10,942 nt of DNA. Source: Prevotella sp. (lineage in GTDB: Bacteria; Bacteroidota; Bacteroidia; Bacteroidales; Bacteroidaceae). Made by a program: the position numbers and the translations under genes. Of this stretch, positions 1 through 6,179 are shown in pieces. Under the pieces are notes generated by a model, which was given only the letters and a program-made list of their open reading frames with translations, was not told the DNA's origin and searched no databases. How positions within the stretch are numbered: the stretch's first letter is position 1; every line of letters starts with the position of its first letter. Where the stretch lies: the NCBI GenBank assembly GCA_017442765.1, contig JAFRZC010000088.1:1-10942 (forward strand). Reading direction: 5' to 3'.

Positions 1-1573
1 CGACGGCATCGACACGCTCGAAGTGGCAGGCTACGTGCTACAGGCTGAGGACCTCGAACCCGTGAAAGGCATACTCGTGGGACTCTACAACAACATCGAG
101 GACTCCATCTTCCGGACACGTCCCATGCTGCGCATCGCACGAACCGACTCACGCGGACACTTCGCTATCAAAGGCGTGGCACCAGGCAGCTATCGTGTCT
201 ATGCCCTACAGGATGTCGATGGCGACTACCGCTTCTCGCAGAAGAGCGAAATGATAGGCTATACAAGACAAATCGTCTCGCCGACATGGAAAGCCGACGT
301 GCGGCGCGATACGCTCTGGCGCGACTCACTCCATATCGACGACATACGGCAGGTGGGCTACACCCATTTCCTGCCCGACGACATTGTGCTGCGCGTCTTC
401 ACCGAAACACAGACCGACCGCTATCTCATCAAGACCGAGCGGCAACAGGCCAACCGTTTCTCCCTCTACTTCAGCTATGGAAACGATGAGTTACCCGAGC
501 TCAGAGGACTGAATTTCAACTGTCGTGACGCCTTCCTGCTCGAAGCGTCGGAACACTTAGACACGTTGCGCTACTGGCTGCGCGACACCGCACTCGTGAA
601 CCAAGACACTCTCGACGTAGAGATGCGTTACCTGATGACCGACACACTTGGTCATCTGGTTCAGCAAACCGACACCCAGCGCATCCTCTCGCGTCAGCCA
701 TACGCCCGCCGACTCAAACAGCAGCAACGTGAGCAGGAGCAATGGGAAAAAAATCAGGAGAAACAGAAGAAACGCGGGCTGGCCTACGAGACCGAGCGCA
801 AGCCGATACCCTATCGCGTGGAATATCGCGTAAATCCGCAGATTGCCCCCGACCAAGTCATTTACTTCGAGATGCCCGAACCCGTGGCAACGGTCGATAC
901 CACCCGAATACACCTCTACTATCTCTCACTAAACGACTCTCTATGGTATCGCGAACCATTCACGATAGCTCCCGTCACCTCTCATCCCCTTCCCTCACTG
1001 GCTATCATGCGCTATAGGCTCACCGCCGACTGGGAGCCCGAAACCGAATACAGCCTGGAGGTTGATTCTGCTTTCATGACAAGCATCTATGGACTGGTCA
1101 ACGAGAAGGGGAAACGCGGGTTTAAGGTGAAATCGCTGGGCGACTATGCCACCATAGCCATCACCGTGAGCGGTATGCAGGGCAAGCACCTCATAGGACA
1201 ACTGCTCGACCAGCAAGACAAACCTGTAAAGGTATGCCGCACCGACGACGGGCGACTGGCCTTCTTCTACGTTGAGCCCGGAACCTATTACCTGCGTGTC
1301 ATCGTCGATGACAACAACAACGGCCAATGGGACACAGGCGATTATGCTCTCGACCGACAAGCCGAGGCAGTATATTACTATCCCCACACCATAGAATGCC
1401 GCGCCAAGTGGGATTTCTCCGAGACCTGGAACCCGGAGAGCACGCCTGCCTACCAGCAGAAACCGTCGGCCATCACCCGGCAGAAAGGCGAACAGCAACG
1501 CAAGGTGCAACAACGTAACGCCGACCGCGCCCGTAAGCTCGGAATACCACTCCCATCAACCATCAACTACTAA
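1..1573 (+). CDS. Ig-like / carboxypeptidase-regulatory-like envelope protein, 5' truncated
   Basis: The frame is open from base 2, so the true start lies before the window; the GTG at 23 is an internal valine codon, not a start. About 523 residues are visible. Near the N-terminal edge is a carboxypeptidase-regulatory-like beta-sandwich: a TDSRGHFAIKGVAPGSYRV stretch followed by ALQDVDGDYRF. A second such module lies near the C-terminus (DDGRLAFFYVEPGTYYLRV, then the Asp/Asn-rich DDNNNGQWDTGDY). The middle holds a charged Gln/Glu/Lys-rich linker (about residues 240-265). This architecture matches large Bacteroidetes proteins annotated as Ig-like (Big_5/SbsA-type) domain proteins; the Ig domain and any lipobox would be in the missing part. 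It probably sits in the envelope, function unknown. The next gene starts 12 nt after the stop, suggesting an operon. The last codons and the stop lie in a heptamer repeat. Confidence 0.75.
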   Translation, partial: DGIDTLEVAGYVLQAEDLEPVKGILVGLYNNIEDSIFRTRPMLRIARTDSRGHFAIKGVAPGSYRVYALQDVDGDYRFSQKSEMIGYTRQIVSPTWKADVRRDTLWRDSLHIDDIRQVGYTHFLPDDIVLRVFTETQTDRYLIKTERQQANRFSLYFSYGNDELPELRGLNFNCRDAFLLEASEHLDTLRYWLRDTALVNQDTLDVEMRYLMTDTLGHLVQQTDTQRILSRQPYARRLKQQQREQEQWEKNQEKQKKRGLAYETERKPIPYRVEYRVNPQIAPDQVIYFEMPEPVATVDTTRIHLYYLSLNDSLWYREPFTIAPVTSHPLPSLAIMRYRLTADWEPETEYSLEVDSAFMTSIYGLVNEKGKRGFKVKSLGDYATIAITVSGMQGKHLIGQLLDQQDKPVKVCRTDDGRLAFFYVEPGTYYLRVIVDDNNNGQWDTGDYALDRQAEAVYYYPHTIECRAKWDFSETWNPESTPAYQQKPSAITRQKGEQQRKVQQRNADRARKLGIPLPSTINY

Positions 1574-1580
1574 TCCATCA
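1553..1580. repeat. Heptamer tandem repeat at a gene end
   Basis: Four 7-nt units, two of them identical: CCATCAA, CCATCAA, CTACTAA, TCCATCA. The array supplies the last codons (Ser-Thr-Ile-Asn-Tyr) and the TAA stop of the upstream gene and runs into the gap before the DUF3108 gene. Confidence 0.7.
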
Positions 1581-1585
1581 AAAAT

Positions 1586-2404
1586 ATGAAAAGACGGACC
1601 GTTTTCCTCTTTGTGATAACACTGTTCACTTACCACCTTTCACTTATCACTTCCTCAGCGCAGTGTACCTACAAGAACACTGCGTTCCAAGGTAACGAGT
1701 TTCTGTCCTATAACCTTTACTACAACTGGAAATTCGTATGGGTGAAAGGCGGAACGGCAAGCCTCTCAACCGTACAGACCACCTATCGCGGTAAGGCGGC
1801 CTATCGTGCCTCGCTCAACACACGGGCACTGAAAAAAGTGGACGATATGTTTCTGTTGCGCGACACCCTGCTCTGCTATACAACCACCGAGCTGGCTCCG
1901 CTTTATTTCCGAAAAGGTGCCCGCGAGGGCAAGCGCTACACCGTCGATGAGGTATTCTTCAGCTATAAGGGCGGACAGAGCCATACGCTCCAGCAGCGTC
2001 GCCACACCGACGGCACCGTCACCCGCGAGAACCACTCCTCGCCCACTTGCCTCTACGACATGCTGAGCGTCTTTCTCCGCGCCCGCTCCTTCGATGCCAC
2101 CGGCTGGAAAAAAGGCCACACCATACCTTTCTCCATGGCCGACGGCAAAGGCATCACCTCCGCGCAGCTGCGCTATGGCGGCAAAGAAGTTGTCAAAGCC
2201 GACAACGGCAAACGCTACCGTTGCCTGAAACTCTCCTACTATGAAAAGGAAAAAGGCAAGATGAAAGAAATCATGCGCCTCTACGTCAGCGACGACCTGA
2301 ACCATGTTCCGATCCGGATAGACGCGTTCCTGCGCGTCGGCTCTGCTAAAGCCTACCTTGTCAACATGAAGGGCTTGCGCAACCCCGTCACCTCACTACA
2401 ATAA
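1586..2404 (+). CDS. Exported DUF3108-family protein
   Basis: A 272-residue protein with an N-terminal signal peptide: MKRR, a hydrophobic core to about residue 22, and likely signal peptidase I cleavage after SSA at residue 25. The mature part resembles DUF3108 (PF11306), a family of exported Gram-negative proteins of unknown biochemical role. Supporting stretches are the N-terminal FLSYNLYYNWKFVWVKGG and the C-terminal EIMRLYVSDDLNHVPIRID, which fit a family rich in beta strands. It starts 12 nt after the upstream stop with an A-rich leader and no Shine-Dalgarno, so it is probably co-transcribed with the Ig-like envelope gene. Its stop is only 3 nt from the stop of the convergent sir2 gene. 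Oddly, residues 14-22 of the signal peptide core (FTYHLSLIT) are encoded by a heptanucleotide tandem repeat. The family call rests on recognition, not a search. Confidence 0.8.
   Translation: MKRRTVFLFVITLFTYHLSLITSSAQCTYKNTAFQGNEFLSYNLYYNWKFVWVKGGTASLSTVQTTYRGKAAYRASLNTRALKKVDDMFLLRDTLLCYTTTELAPLYFRKGAREGKRYTVDEVFFSYKGGQSHTLQQRRHTDGTVTRENHSSPTCLYDMLSVFLRARSFDATGWKKGHTIPFSMADGKGITSAQLRYGGKEVVKADNGKRYRCLKLSYYEKEKGKMKEIMRLYVSDDLNHVPIRIDAFLRVGSAKAYLVNMKGLRNPVTSLQ
1625..1652. repeat. Heptamer tandem repeat inside a signal peptide
   Basis: Four 7-nt units: TTCACTT, ACCACCT, TTCACTT, ATCACTT. Units 1 and 3 are identical. The tract encodes residues 14-22 of the DUF3108 protein, the second half of its hydrophobic signal core. 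Confidence 0.7.
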
Positions 2405-2407
2405 TCC

Positions 2408-3112
2408 TTACAAAGATCGTAGCCTCTCCGTCAACTCCCGCATTCCCTCCGAGGCTCCTTTACTGATTACCTCCACATGCTGTGCCGCACAGGTGGTCAC
2501 GGGATTGGGGTCTATCAGGAAGATGGGCTTGCCCGTAGGTACAAACTGGAGCAGTCCGGCTGCGGGATAGACGTTCAGCGATGTGCCGATAATGACAAAC
2601 ACATCGGCCTTTCCTACAGCCTCGGCAGCTATGCTGATGTTGGGTACGGCCTCGCCGAAGAACACGATAAAAGGCCGCTCAAGCGAGCCGTCCGCCGACT
2701 TCTGTCCGGGCTTCACCTCACAATCGTCCTCGGTCAGTTCGCGCACATAGCGCTCGTCGAACTGGTCGCGTGAAGAGCACACCTTCGCCAGCTCACCATG
2801 CAGATGAATGATATGCGACGACCCGGCACGCTCATGCAGGTTGTCCACGTTCTGCGTGACGACTGTCACGTCGTACTCACGCTCCATCTCTGCTATCAGC
2901 CGATGACCCTCGTTGGGCTGTGCCGCGTAGAGTTTACGTCGCATATTGTTATAAAACTGATTTACGAAATCAGGCTCGCGCAGCCACCCCTCGTGCGTGG
3001 CGATGCGCTCCACAGGTTCGTTCTCCCAAAGTCCGTCCTGACCTCGGAATGTCTTGAAACCACTCTCCACCGACATGCCGGCACCCGTCAAAAACACTAC
3101 TTTCTTTTTCAT
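2408..3112 (-). CDS. Sir2-family NAD-dependent protein deacylase (sirtuin)
   Basis: A 234-residue cytoplasmic sirtuin of typical bacterial length. It removes acyl groups from lysines, consuming NAD+ and giving nicotinamide and O-acyl-ADP-ribose. Visible motifs are the Rossmann NAD loop GAGMSVESG (10-18) with FRG (22-24), TQNVDNLH (86-93), the catalytic His in HLHGE (His105), FIVFFGEAVP (148-157), GTSLN (176-180) and the NAD-binding end DPNP (201-204). Two oddities stand out. The four zinc cysteines are absent: only Cys112 and Cys131 occur in the small domain, which I recall is common in Bacteroidetes members. The Tyr-x-x-Arg acyl-specificity motif of CobB-like (class III) sirtuins reads FYNNMRR (53-59), with Met at the usual Arg position and Arg one later. 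The gene converges on DUF3108 with a 3-nt gap and diverges from the FKBP cluster. An AGGAG lies 8 nt before ATG, which supports this start. Confidence 0.92.
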   Translation of the reverse strand: MKKKVVFLTGAGMSVESGFKTFRGQDGLWENEPVERIATHEGWLREPDFVNQFYNNMRRKLYAAQPNEGHRLIAEMEREYDVTVVTQNVDNLHERAGSSHIIHLHGELAKVCSSRDQFDERYVRELTEDDCEVKPGQKSADGSLERPFIVFFGEAVPNISIAAEAVGKADVFVIIGTSLNVYPAAGLLQFVPTGKPIFLIDPNPVTTCAAQHVEVISKGASEGMRELTERLRSL

Positions 3113-3120
3113 CTTTTCTT

Positions 3121-3125
3121 CTCCT
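3121..3125 (-). promoter_or_regulatory. Shine-Dalgarno-like site of the sir2 gene
   Basis: On the minus strand AGGAG precedes the ATG (3112-3110) by 8 nt. This is unusual in this window, where the other starts have only A-rich leaders, and it supports the chosen start. Confidence 0.5.
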
Positions 3126-3141
3126 TTTTCTTAATAATGCA

Positions 3142-3149
3142 CAAAAATA
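3142..3149 (-). promoter_or_regulatory. Possible -7 box for the sir2 gene
   Basis: The minus strand reads TATTTTTG, matching the Bacteroidetes -7 consensus TAnnTTTG, about 30 nt before the sir2 start. No TTTG is found at the expected 19-21 nt upstream; the nearest one is 12 nt away. Weak call. Confidence 0.3.
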
Positions 3150-3188
3150 GCGATTTTTTTACAAATATGACGATGCAATAAAAGAAAA

Positions 3189-3241
3189 TTTGTAACTTTG
3201 CACGATATTTTGCGTGCATGCTATGCATGCCAAATTACAAA
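3189..3241. promoter_or_regulatory. Large imperfect dyad over the FKBP promoter and leader
   Basis: The arm TTTGTAACTTTGCA (3189-3202) is the reverse complement of TGCCAAATTACAAA (3228-3241) at 12 of 14 positions. The interval contains a second dyad, GCATGC-TAT-GCATGC (3216-3230). The left arm contains the -7 box and the right arm lies in the leader. It could be an operator shared by the divergent sir2 and FKBP genes, or a leader RNA structure. The function is inferred from position only. Confidence 0.45.
3193..3200 (+). promoter_or_regulatory. -7 promoter box of the FKBP cluster
   Basis: TAACTTTG is a perfect match to the Bacteroidetes sigma-ABfr -7 element TAnnTTTG and is followed by C, as is common. 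Transcription would start near 3207, giving a leader of about 48 nt before ATG 3255. No TTTG occurs at the standard -33 spacing; a TTTG directly abuts the box (3189-3192). Confidence 0.55.
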
Positions 3242-3254
3242 GCGACAATAAAAA

Positions 3255-3779
3255 ATGGACAAGAAAAGCTATGATCTCGGCCTCAACGTAGGCCAGCAAC
3301 TCTACGGCATGGGCATCCACGACCTGAATGTCGATGACTTCGCCAAAGCCGTCAAAGACGTGTTTGAGCGCTCAAAGAATCAGAAAGCCGACGGAGAGAA
3401 ATATCTCGCCGAGAACGCACAGAAGGAAGGTGTTGTGATTCTACCTTCCGGTCTTCAATACAAAGTGCTCAAAGAAGGCAACGGCCACAAGCCCAAAGCT
3501 ACCGATCAGGTGCGCTGCCACTATGAGGGTATGCTCATCGACGGCACCCTTTTCGACAGCAGTCTGCAACGTGGTGAGCCTGCCACCTTCCCGCTGAACG
3601 GAGTCATTAAAGGCTGGACCGAAGGTCTGCAACTAATGCAGGAAGGAGCCAAATATCGCTTCTTCATTCCCTATCACCTGGGTTATGGCTCACGCGGCGC
3701 AGGCGGTTCCATCCCTCCCTTTGCCACACTCATCTTCGACGTGGAACTTCTTGAAGTGTTAGCCCCCCAAAAGGGATGA
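3255..3779 (+). CDS. Cytoplasmic FKBP-type peptidyl-prolyl cis-trans isomerase with short N-domain
   Basis: A 174-residue protein without a signal peptide, so probably cytoplasmic. It catalyses cis-trans isomerisation of Xaa-Pro bonds. Residues 1-45 are a remnant of the FKBP_N dimerisation domain (SYDLGLNVGQQL), then a linker (GEKYLAENAQKEGVV), then the FKBP domain (about 64-168). The usual drug- and substrate-pocket residues are visible: Tyr90, Phe100-Asp101 (FDSS), Phe112, Val117-Ile118 with Trp121 (GVIKGWTE), Tyr144 and Phe161. Bacteroides homologues that I recall have an N-domain roughly 30 residues longer, so this copy looks internally shortened there. An in-frame TAA at 3249-3251 fixes the start. 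The C-terminal LAPQKG and the stop lie in a GC-rich tract running into a heptamer repeat, so the tail may be repeat-derived. It heads a cluster of three FKBP genes. Confidence 0.9.
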   Translation: MDKKSYDLGLNVGQQLYGMGIHDLNVDDFAKAVKDVFERSKNQKADGEKYLAENAQKEGVVILPSGLQYKVLKEGNGHKPKATDQVRCHYEGMLIDGTLFDSSLQRGEPATFPLNGVIKGWTEGLQLMQEGAKYRFFIPYHLGYGSRGAGGSIPPFATLIFDVELLEVLAPQKG

Positions 3780-3800
3780 GGGATGAGGGATGAGGGTGTG
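3773..3800. repeat. Heptamer tandem repeat carrying an FKBP stop codon
   Basis: Three exact units of GGGATGA (3773-3793) plus a degenerate fourth (GGGTGTG). The stop TGA of the first FKBP gene is the end of unit 1. The preceding AGCCCCCCAAAA tract may belong to the same inserted sequence. Confidence 0.8.
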
Positions 3801-3820
3801 ATAGATTCACCTGTCGTCTT

Positions 3821-3853
3821 AACTCCTGAATTCCTTTAACTCCTTAACTTCTG
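3821..3853. repeat. Octamer-like tandem repeat in the FKBP intergenic gap
   Basis: Units of 8-9 nt resembling AACTCCTT: AACTCCTG, AATTCCTTT, AACTCCTT, AACTTCTG. It lies in the 121-nt gap between the first and second FKBP genes. Confidence 0.55.
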
Positions 3854-3862
3854 ATAAAATTA

Positions 3863-3883
3863 TAAATCGTAAATCATAAATAA
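3863..3883. repeat. Heptamer tandem repeat in the leader of the lipoprotein FKBP gene
   Basis: Three 7-nt units: TAAATCG, TAAATCA, TAAATAA. The array ends 17 nt before ATG 3901 and merges into the A-rich leader. No TAnnTTTG box was seen in this gap, so read-through from the first FKBP gene is plausible. Confidence 0.6.
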
Positions 3884-3900
3884 AAAAAGACAAAGAAAAA

Positions 3901-4767
3901 ATGAAAAAAATTACATTCGTAGCCGTTATGGCTATCGCTGCTGCAATGTTCAATTCATGCGGCAACTCAGCACCCAAAGCCGATCTGAAAAACAATGTTG
4001 ACACGCTAAGCTATGCCATTGGTATGGCACAGTCGCAAGGTCTCACAGGCTATCTCATGCAGTCGGGCATCGACACCACCTACATCGATACCTTCGTCAA
4101 AGGACTCGTTGAAGGAGCCAATGCCGGTGAAGACAAGAAGCAGAGTGCCTATTTCATGGGTCTGCAAATTGGTCAGCAGTTCGCCAACCAAATGGTTAAG
4201 GGCATCAACATGGAAGCCTTTGGCAACGACTCTACCAAGACCATCTCACTGAAGAACCTGCTTGCCGGATTCATCGCCGGAGCTAAGAACGAGAAGAGTT
4301 TTGTCTCGCCAATGGAAGCCCGCACGCTGGCTGAGGCTAAGATGAACGAGGTACGCGCCGAGCAGTTCAAAGACGTAAAAGCCGCAGGCGAGAAGTTCAT
4401 GGCACAGAAGGCCAAGGAAGCTGATATCAAAAAACTTCCCTCGGGCGTGCTCTACAAAGTCATCAAGGAAGGTACTGGCGAGATGCCCAAGGACACCTCT
4501 ACCGTGAAAGTACACTATGAGGGCAAAACCATCGACGGCACCGTCTTCGACAGCAGCTACCAGCGCAAAGAACCCACCACCTTCCGCGCCAACCAGGTTA
4601 TCAAAGGCTGGACCGAGGCACTCACACACATGCCCGTCGGCTCCACATGGGAGATCTATGTACCGCAGGAACTCGCTTACGGCTCACGCCAGTCGGGCTC
4701 CAAGGGAGAAATCAAACCCTTCTCGCCCCTCGTATTCAAGATTGAACTCCTCAGCATAGGGAAATAA
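3901..4767 (+). CDS. FKBP-type peptidyl-prolyl isomerase, lipoprotein
   Basis: A 288-residue protein. The N-terminus is a lipoprotein signal: MKK, an Ala/Val-rich core, and lipobox FNSC with Cys20 as the predicted lipidated residue. It is therefore anchored to a membrane outside the cytoplasm. Residues about 30-170 form an FKBP_N-type helical dimerisation region (DTLSYAIGMAQSQG, then SAYFMGLQIGQQ). The FKBP catalytic domain spans about 177-287, with HYEG (205-208), FDSS (216-219), QVIKGWTE (232-239) and LAYGSR (258-263). This FkpA/Mip-like layout suits proline-dependent folding of envelope proteins. The next FKBP gene starts 3 nt after this stop, so the two are almost certainly co-transcribed. 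The two catalytic domains are paralogous and share an identical 30-nt DNA segment (4531-4560 and 5434-5463). Confidence 0.92.
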   Translation: MKKITFVAVMAIAAAMFNSCGNSAPKADLKNNVDTLSYAIGMAQSQGLTGYLMQSGIDTTYIDTFVKGLVEGANAGEDKKQSAYFMGLQIGQQFANQMVKGINMEAFGNDSTKTISLKNLLAGFIAGAKNEKSFVSPMEARTLAEAKMNEVRAEQFKDVKAAGEKFMAQKAKEADIKKLPSGVLYKVIKEGTGEMPKDTSTVKVHYEGKTIDGTVFDSSYQRKEPTTFRANQVIKGWTEALTHMPVGSTWEIYVPQELAYGSRQSGSKGEIKPFSPLVFKIELLSIGK

Positions 4768-4770
4768 AGC

Positions 4771-5682
4771 ATGAAAAGAATCATATTGCTTGCCCTTGTC
4801 ATCGTGGCAAGTGCAACCACGACAACACTCGTGGCCAAGGATAAGAAAGACAAGAAAAAGAAGAAGACACCGGCCGTGCAGGTCGTGGCACCCGTCACCC
4901 CTGCCGACTCGGCCAGCTTTGCCGCAGGCTATGCCACCACCGACGGGCTGATGGGCTATCTCACCCGCCAGCTCGGTGTCGATACCGCCTATATGGCCGA
5001 CTTCATCGACGGACTGCGCGAGGCGATAGCACAGACGGGCGACCCCAAGTTCACTGCCCGCAGTGCAGGCTATCAGATAGCCGAAACCATCAGCAAGCGC
5101 ATCTTCCCCTCGCAGAAGCAGAAATACGGTGAGGAAGGCGACACCATTTCCGCCAAATTCTTCAACGAAGGCTTCATGGCAGCATTGACTAACGACTCTA
5201 CCGTGTTCAACCTGAAAGGCGCACGCGACTACTTCGACACGAAAGTAGAGGAGCGCACCAATGCCCGTAACGCCGCCTGGGACAGGGAAAACCGCGAGTG
5301 GCTGATGGATAATGCACAGAAAGAAGGTGTCGTCACGCTTCCCTCGGGACTCCAGTATAAGATTATCAAGCAAGGCACCGGCGCACAGCCCACCGCCACC
5401 GACAAGGTGGTTGTGAAGTACGAGGGCAAGATGATCGACGGCACCGTCTTCGACAGCAGCTACACGCGCAAGCCCGACACCACCTCTTTCCGCTGCGATC
5501 AGGTCATCAAGGGCTGGACCGAGGCGCTCACCCTGATGCCCGTAGGCTCCACATGGGAATTCTACATCCCCCAGGAGCTCGCCTACGGCAGCCGCCAGGC
5601 CGGAAAAATTAAACCCCTCTCCACGCTCATCTTCAAAGTCGAGCTCATCGACATCGAGACAGAGAAAGAGAAGGCGAAATAA
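4771..5682 (+). CDS. FKBP-type peptidyl-prolyl isomerase with signal peptide and Lys-rich N-terminus
   Basis: A 303-residue protein starting with a signal peptide (MKRIILLALVIVASATTTTL, likely cleaved near residue 22) followed by a very basic stretch (KDKKDKKKKK, 23-32). No lipobox is seen, so a soluble periplasmic form is likely. Residues about 45-170 are a helical FKBP_N-like region; the FKBP domain covers about 190-295. It keeps KYEG (216-219), FDSS (227-230), QVIKGWTE (244-251) and LAYGSR (270-275), with a short loop after it (QAGKIKP). It lies 3 nt behind the lipoprotein FKBP gene and is probably its tandem duplicate, with the mature N-terminus diverged. A strong terminator follows about 30 nt after the stop, so this gene ends the operon. 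Confidence 0.92.
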   Translation: MKRIILLALVIVASATTTTLVAKDKKDKKKKKTPAVQVVAPVTPADSASFAAGYATTDGLMGYLTRQLGVDTAYMADFIDGLREAIAQTGDPKFTARSAGYQIAETISKRIFPSQKQKYGEEGDTISAKFFNEGFMAALTNDSTVFNLKGARDYFDTKVEERTNARNAAWDRENREWLMDNAQKEGVVTLPSGLQYKIIKQGTGAQPTATDKVVVKYEGKMIDGTVFDSSYTRKPDTTSFRCDQVIKGWTEALTLMPVGSTWEFYIPQELAYGSRQAGKIKPLSTLIFKVELIDIETEKEKAK

Positions 5683-5703
5683 AGATTCTTTTAAAATTAC
5701 TTG

Positions 5704-5747
5704 AAAAAGAGGTTGACACATATTTCCATTTGTCAACCCCTTTTTTT
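5704..5747 (+). terminator. Rho-independent terminator of the FKBP operon
   Basis: GGTTGACA (5711-5718) pairs with TGTCAACC (5731-5738) around a 12-nt loop. A-rich sequence precedes the stem and CC plus seven Ts follow it (5739-5747). It is correctly placed after the last FKBP stop. Confidence 0.85.
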
Positions 5748-5754
5748 ATTTGTA

Positions 5755-5773
5755 ATTATTGGTATCCAGTAAT
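5755..5773. other. Short hairpin after the FKBP terminator
   Basis: ATTATTGG (5755-5762) pairs with CCAGTAAT (5766-5773), one G-U pair, around a 3-nt loop. No T-run follows. Function unknown; possibly incidental. Confidence 0.35.
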
Positions 5774-5818
5774 ACAGAAAGGTTACTCATGATGGAAGGA
5801 TATAGAATTGTTAACGGA

Positions 5819-5849
5819 TTTAACGGTTGCGTGGTTGGCAACTGTTAAA
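5819..5849. other. 12-bp hairpin in the convergent intergenic region
   Basis: TTTAACGGTTGC (5819-5830) and GCAACTGTTAAA (5838-5849) pair at 11 of 12 positions; the twelfth is a G-U pair if transcribed rightward. The loop is GTGGTTG. There is no T-run, so it is not an obvious terminator. It could be a small-RNA stem or a protein-binding site; no promoter was identified beside it. Confidence 0.5.
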
Positions 5850-5903
5850 TTCACTTTGTCACTTTTCAGCATTTTCAGGTGGGAAAACAGTGCTTTTTCT
5901 TCT

Positions 5904-5936
5904 CTTTCACTCCCCTTTTACTCCTCTTTTACTCCC
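5904..5936. repeat. 11-nt tandem repeat
   Basis: Three pyrimidine-rich units of 11 nt: CTTTCACTCCC, CTTTTACTCCT, CTTTTACTCCC. It lies directly before the dyad array. Confidence 0.6.
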
Positions 5937-5945
5937 CTTTAAATG

Positions 5946-6052
5946 CGAAAGATATATGTTTCACCTTCCGAAACACGGTCTTTTGCATTGCGAAACACGG
6001 TCTTTCGGAACCTGAAAGATATATGTTTTGGCGGTGAGAGATATATCTTTCG
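5946..6052. repeat. Array of five phased about 17-bp dyads
   Basis: Five imperfect palindromes of form CGAAA-N7-TTTCG start at 5946, 5969, 5991, 6013 and 6036, a 22-23 bp spacing with 5-6 bp between them. Two core types occur. Copies 1, 4 and 5 have a GATATAT-like core (5 in the inverse sense); copies 2 and 3 share CGAAACACGGTCTTT. The outer ends form a perfect 13-bp inverted repeat, GCGAAAGATATAT (5945-5957) against 6041-6053. No reading frame of note runs through it. It may be a clustered binding site or a repetitive element. Confidence 0.6.
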
Positions 6053-6054
6053 CT

Positions 6055-6082
6055 GGATGAAGGATGAGAGATGAGGGATGAG
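6055..6082. repeat. Heptamer tandem repeat next to the dyad array
   Basis: Four 7-nt units: GGATGAA, GGATGAG, AGATGAG, GGATGAG. It is the same unit, in the same orientation, as the repeats at 3773 and 6827. Confidence 0.75.
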
Positions 6083-6125
6083 AGGCAGGCAAAAGCTTTG
6101 TAAATCAGCGAAATAACGATATTGC

Positions 6126-6179
6126 AAAAAACAGCCGTTTTTTCGCTGTCTCTGTAAGCATCGGCGAGAAAACGGCTGT
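6126..6179 (-). terminator. Terminator of the CotH-like gene
   Basis: The arms 6131-6146 and 6164-6179 are complementary at 15 of 16 positions (core ACAGCCGTTTT / AAAACGGCTGT) with a 17-nt loop. On the minus strand the stem is followed by six Ts (A-run 6126-6131 on plus), about 70 nt past the stop of the CotH-like gene. This fits a rho-independent terminator. Confidence 0.75.

Noticed and set aside
23..25. GTG as the start of the first gene
   Set aside because: The frame is open to the window edge and the upstream residues fit the same protein, so this is an internal valine codon.
2402..2410. Shared bidirectional terminator between DUF3108 and sir2
   Set aside because: The stops are 3 nt apart and no stem-loop with a T-run was seen nearby, so none is called.
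4684..5736. Long minus-strand open frame opposite the third FKBP gene (about 350 codons)
   Set aside because: It is the antisense shadow of a well-supported FKBP gene, crosses the terminator and shows no protein motifs.
5946..6052. CRISPR array
   Set aside because: The units are about 17 bp with 5-6 bp spacers and two core types. CRISPR spacers are about 30 bp, and no cas gene is nearby.
5827..6127. Small open frames in the convergent intergenic region (about 62 codons on either strand)
   Set aside because: They are made of tandem repeats and dyads, have no plausible leader and show no protein-like composition.
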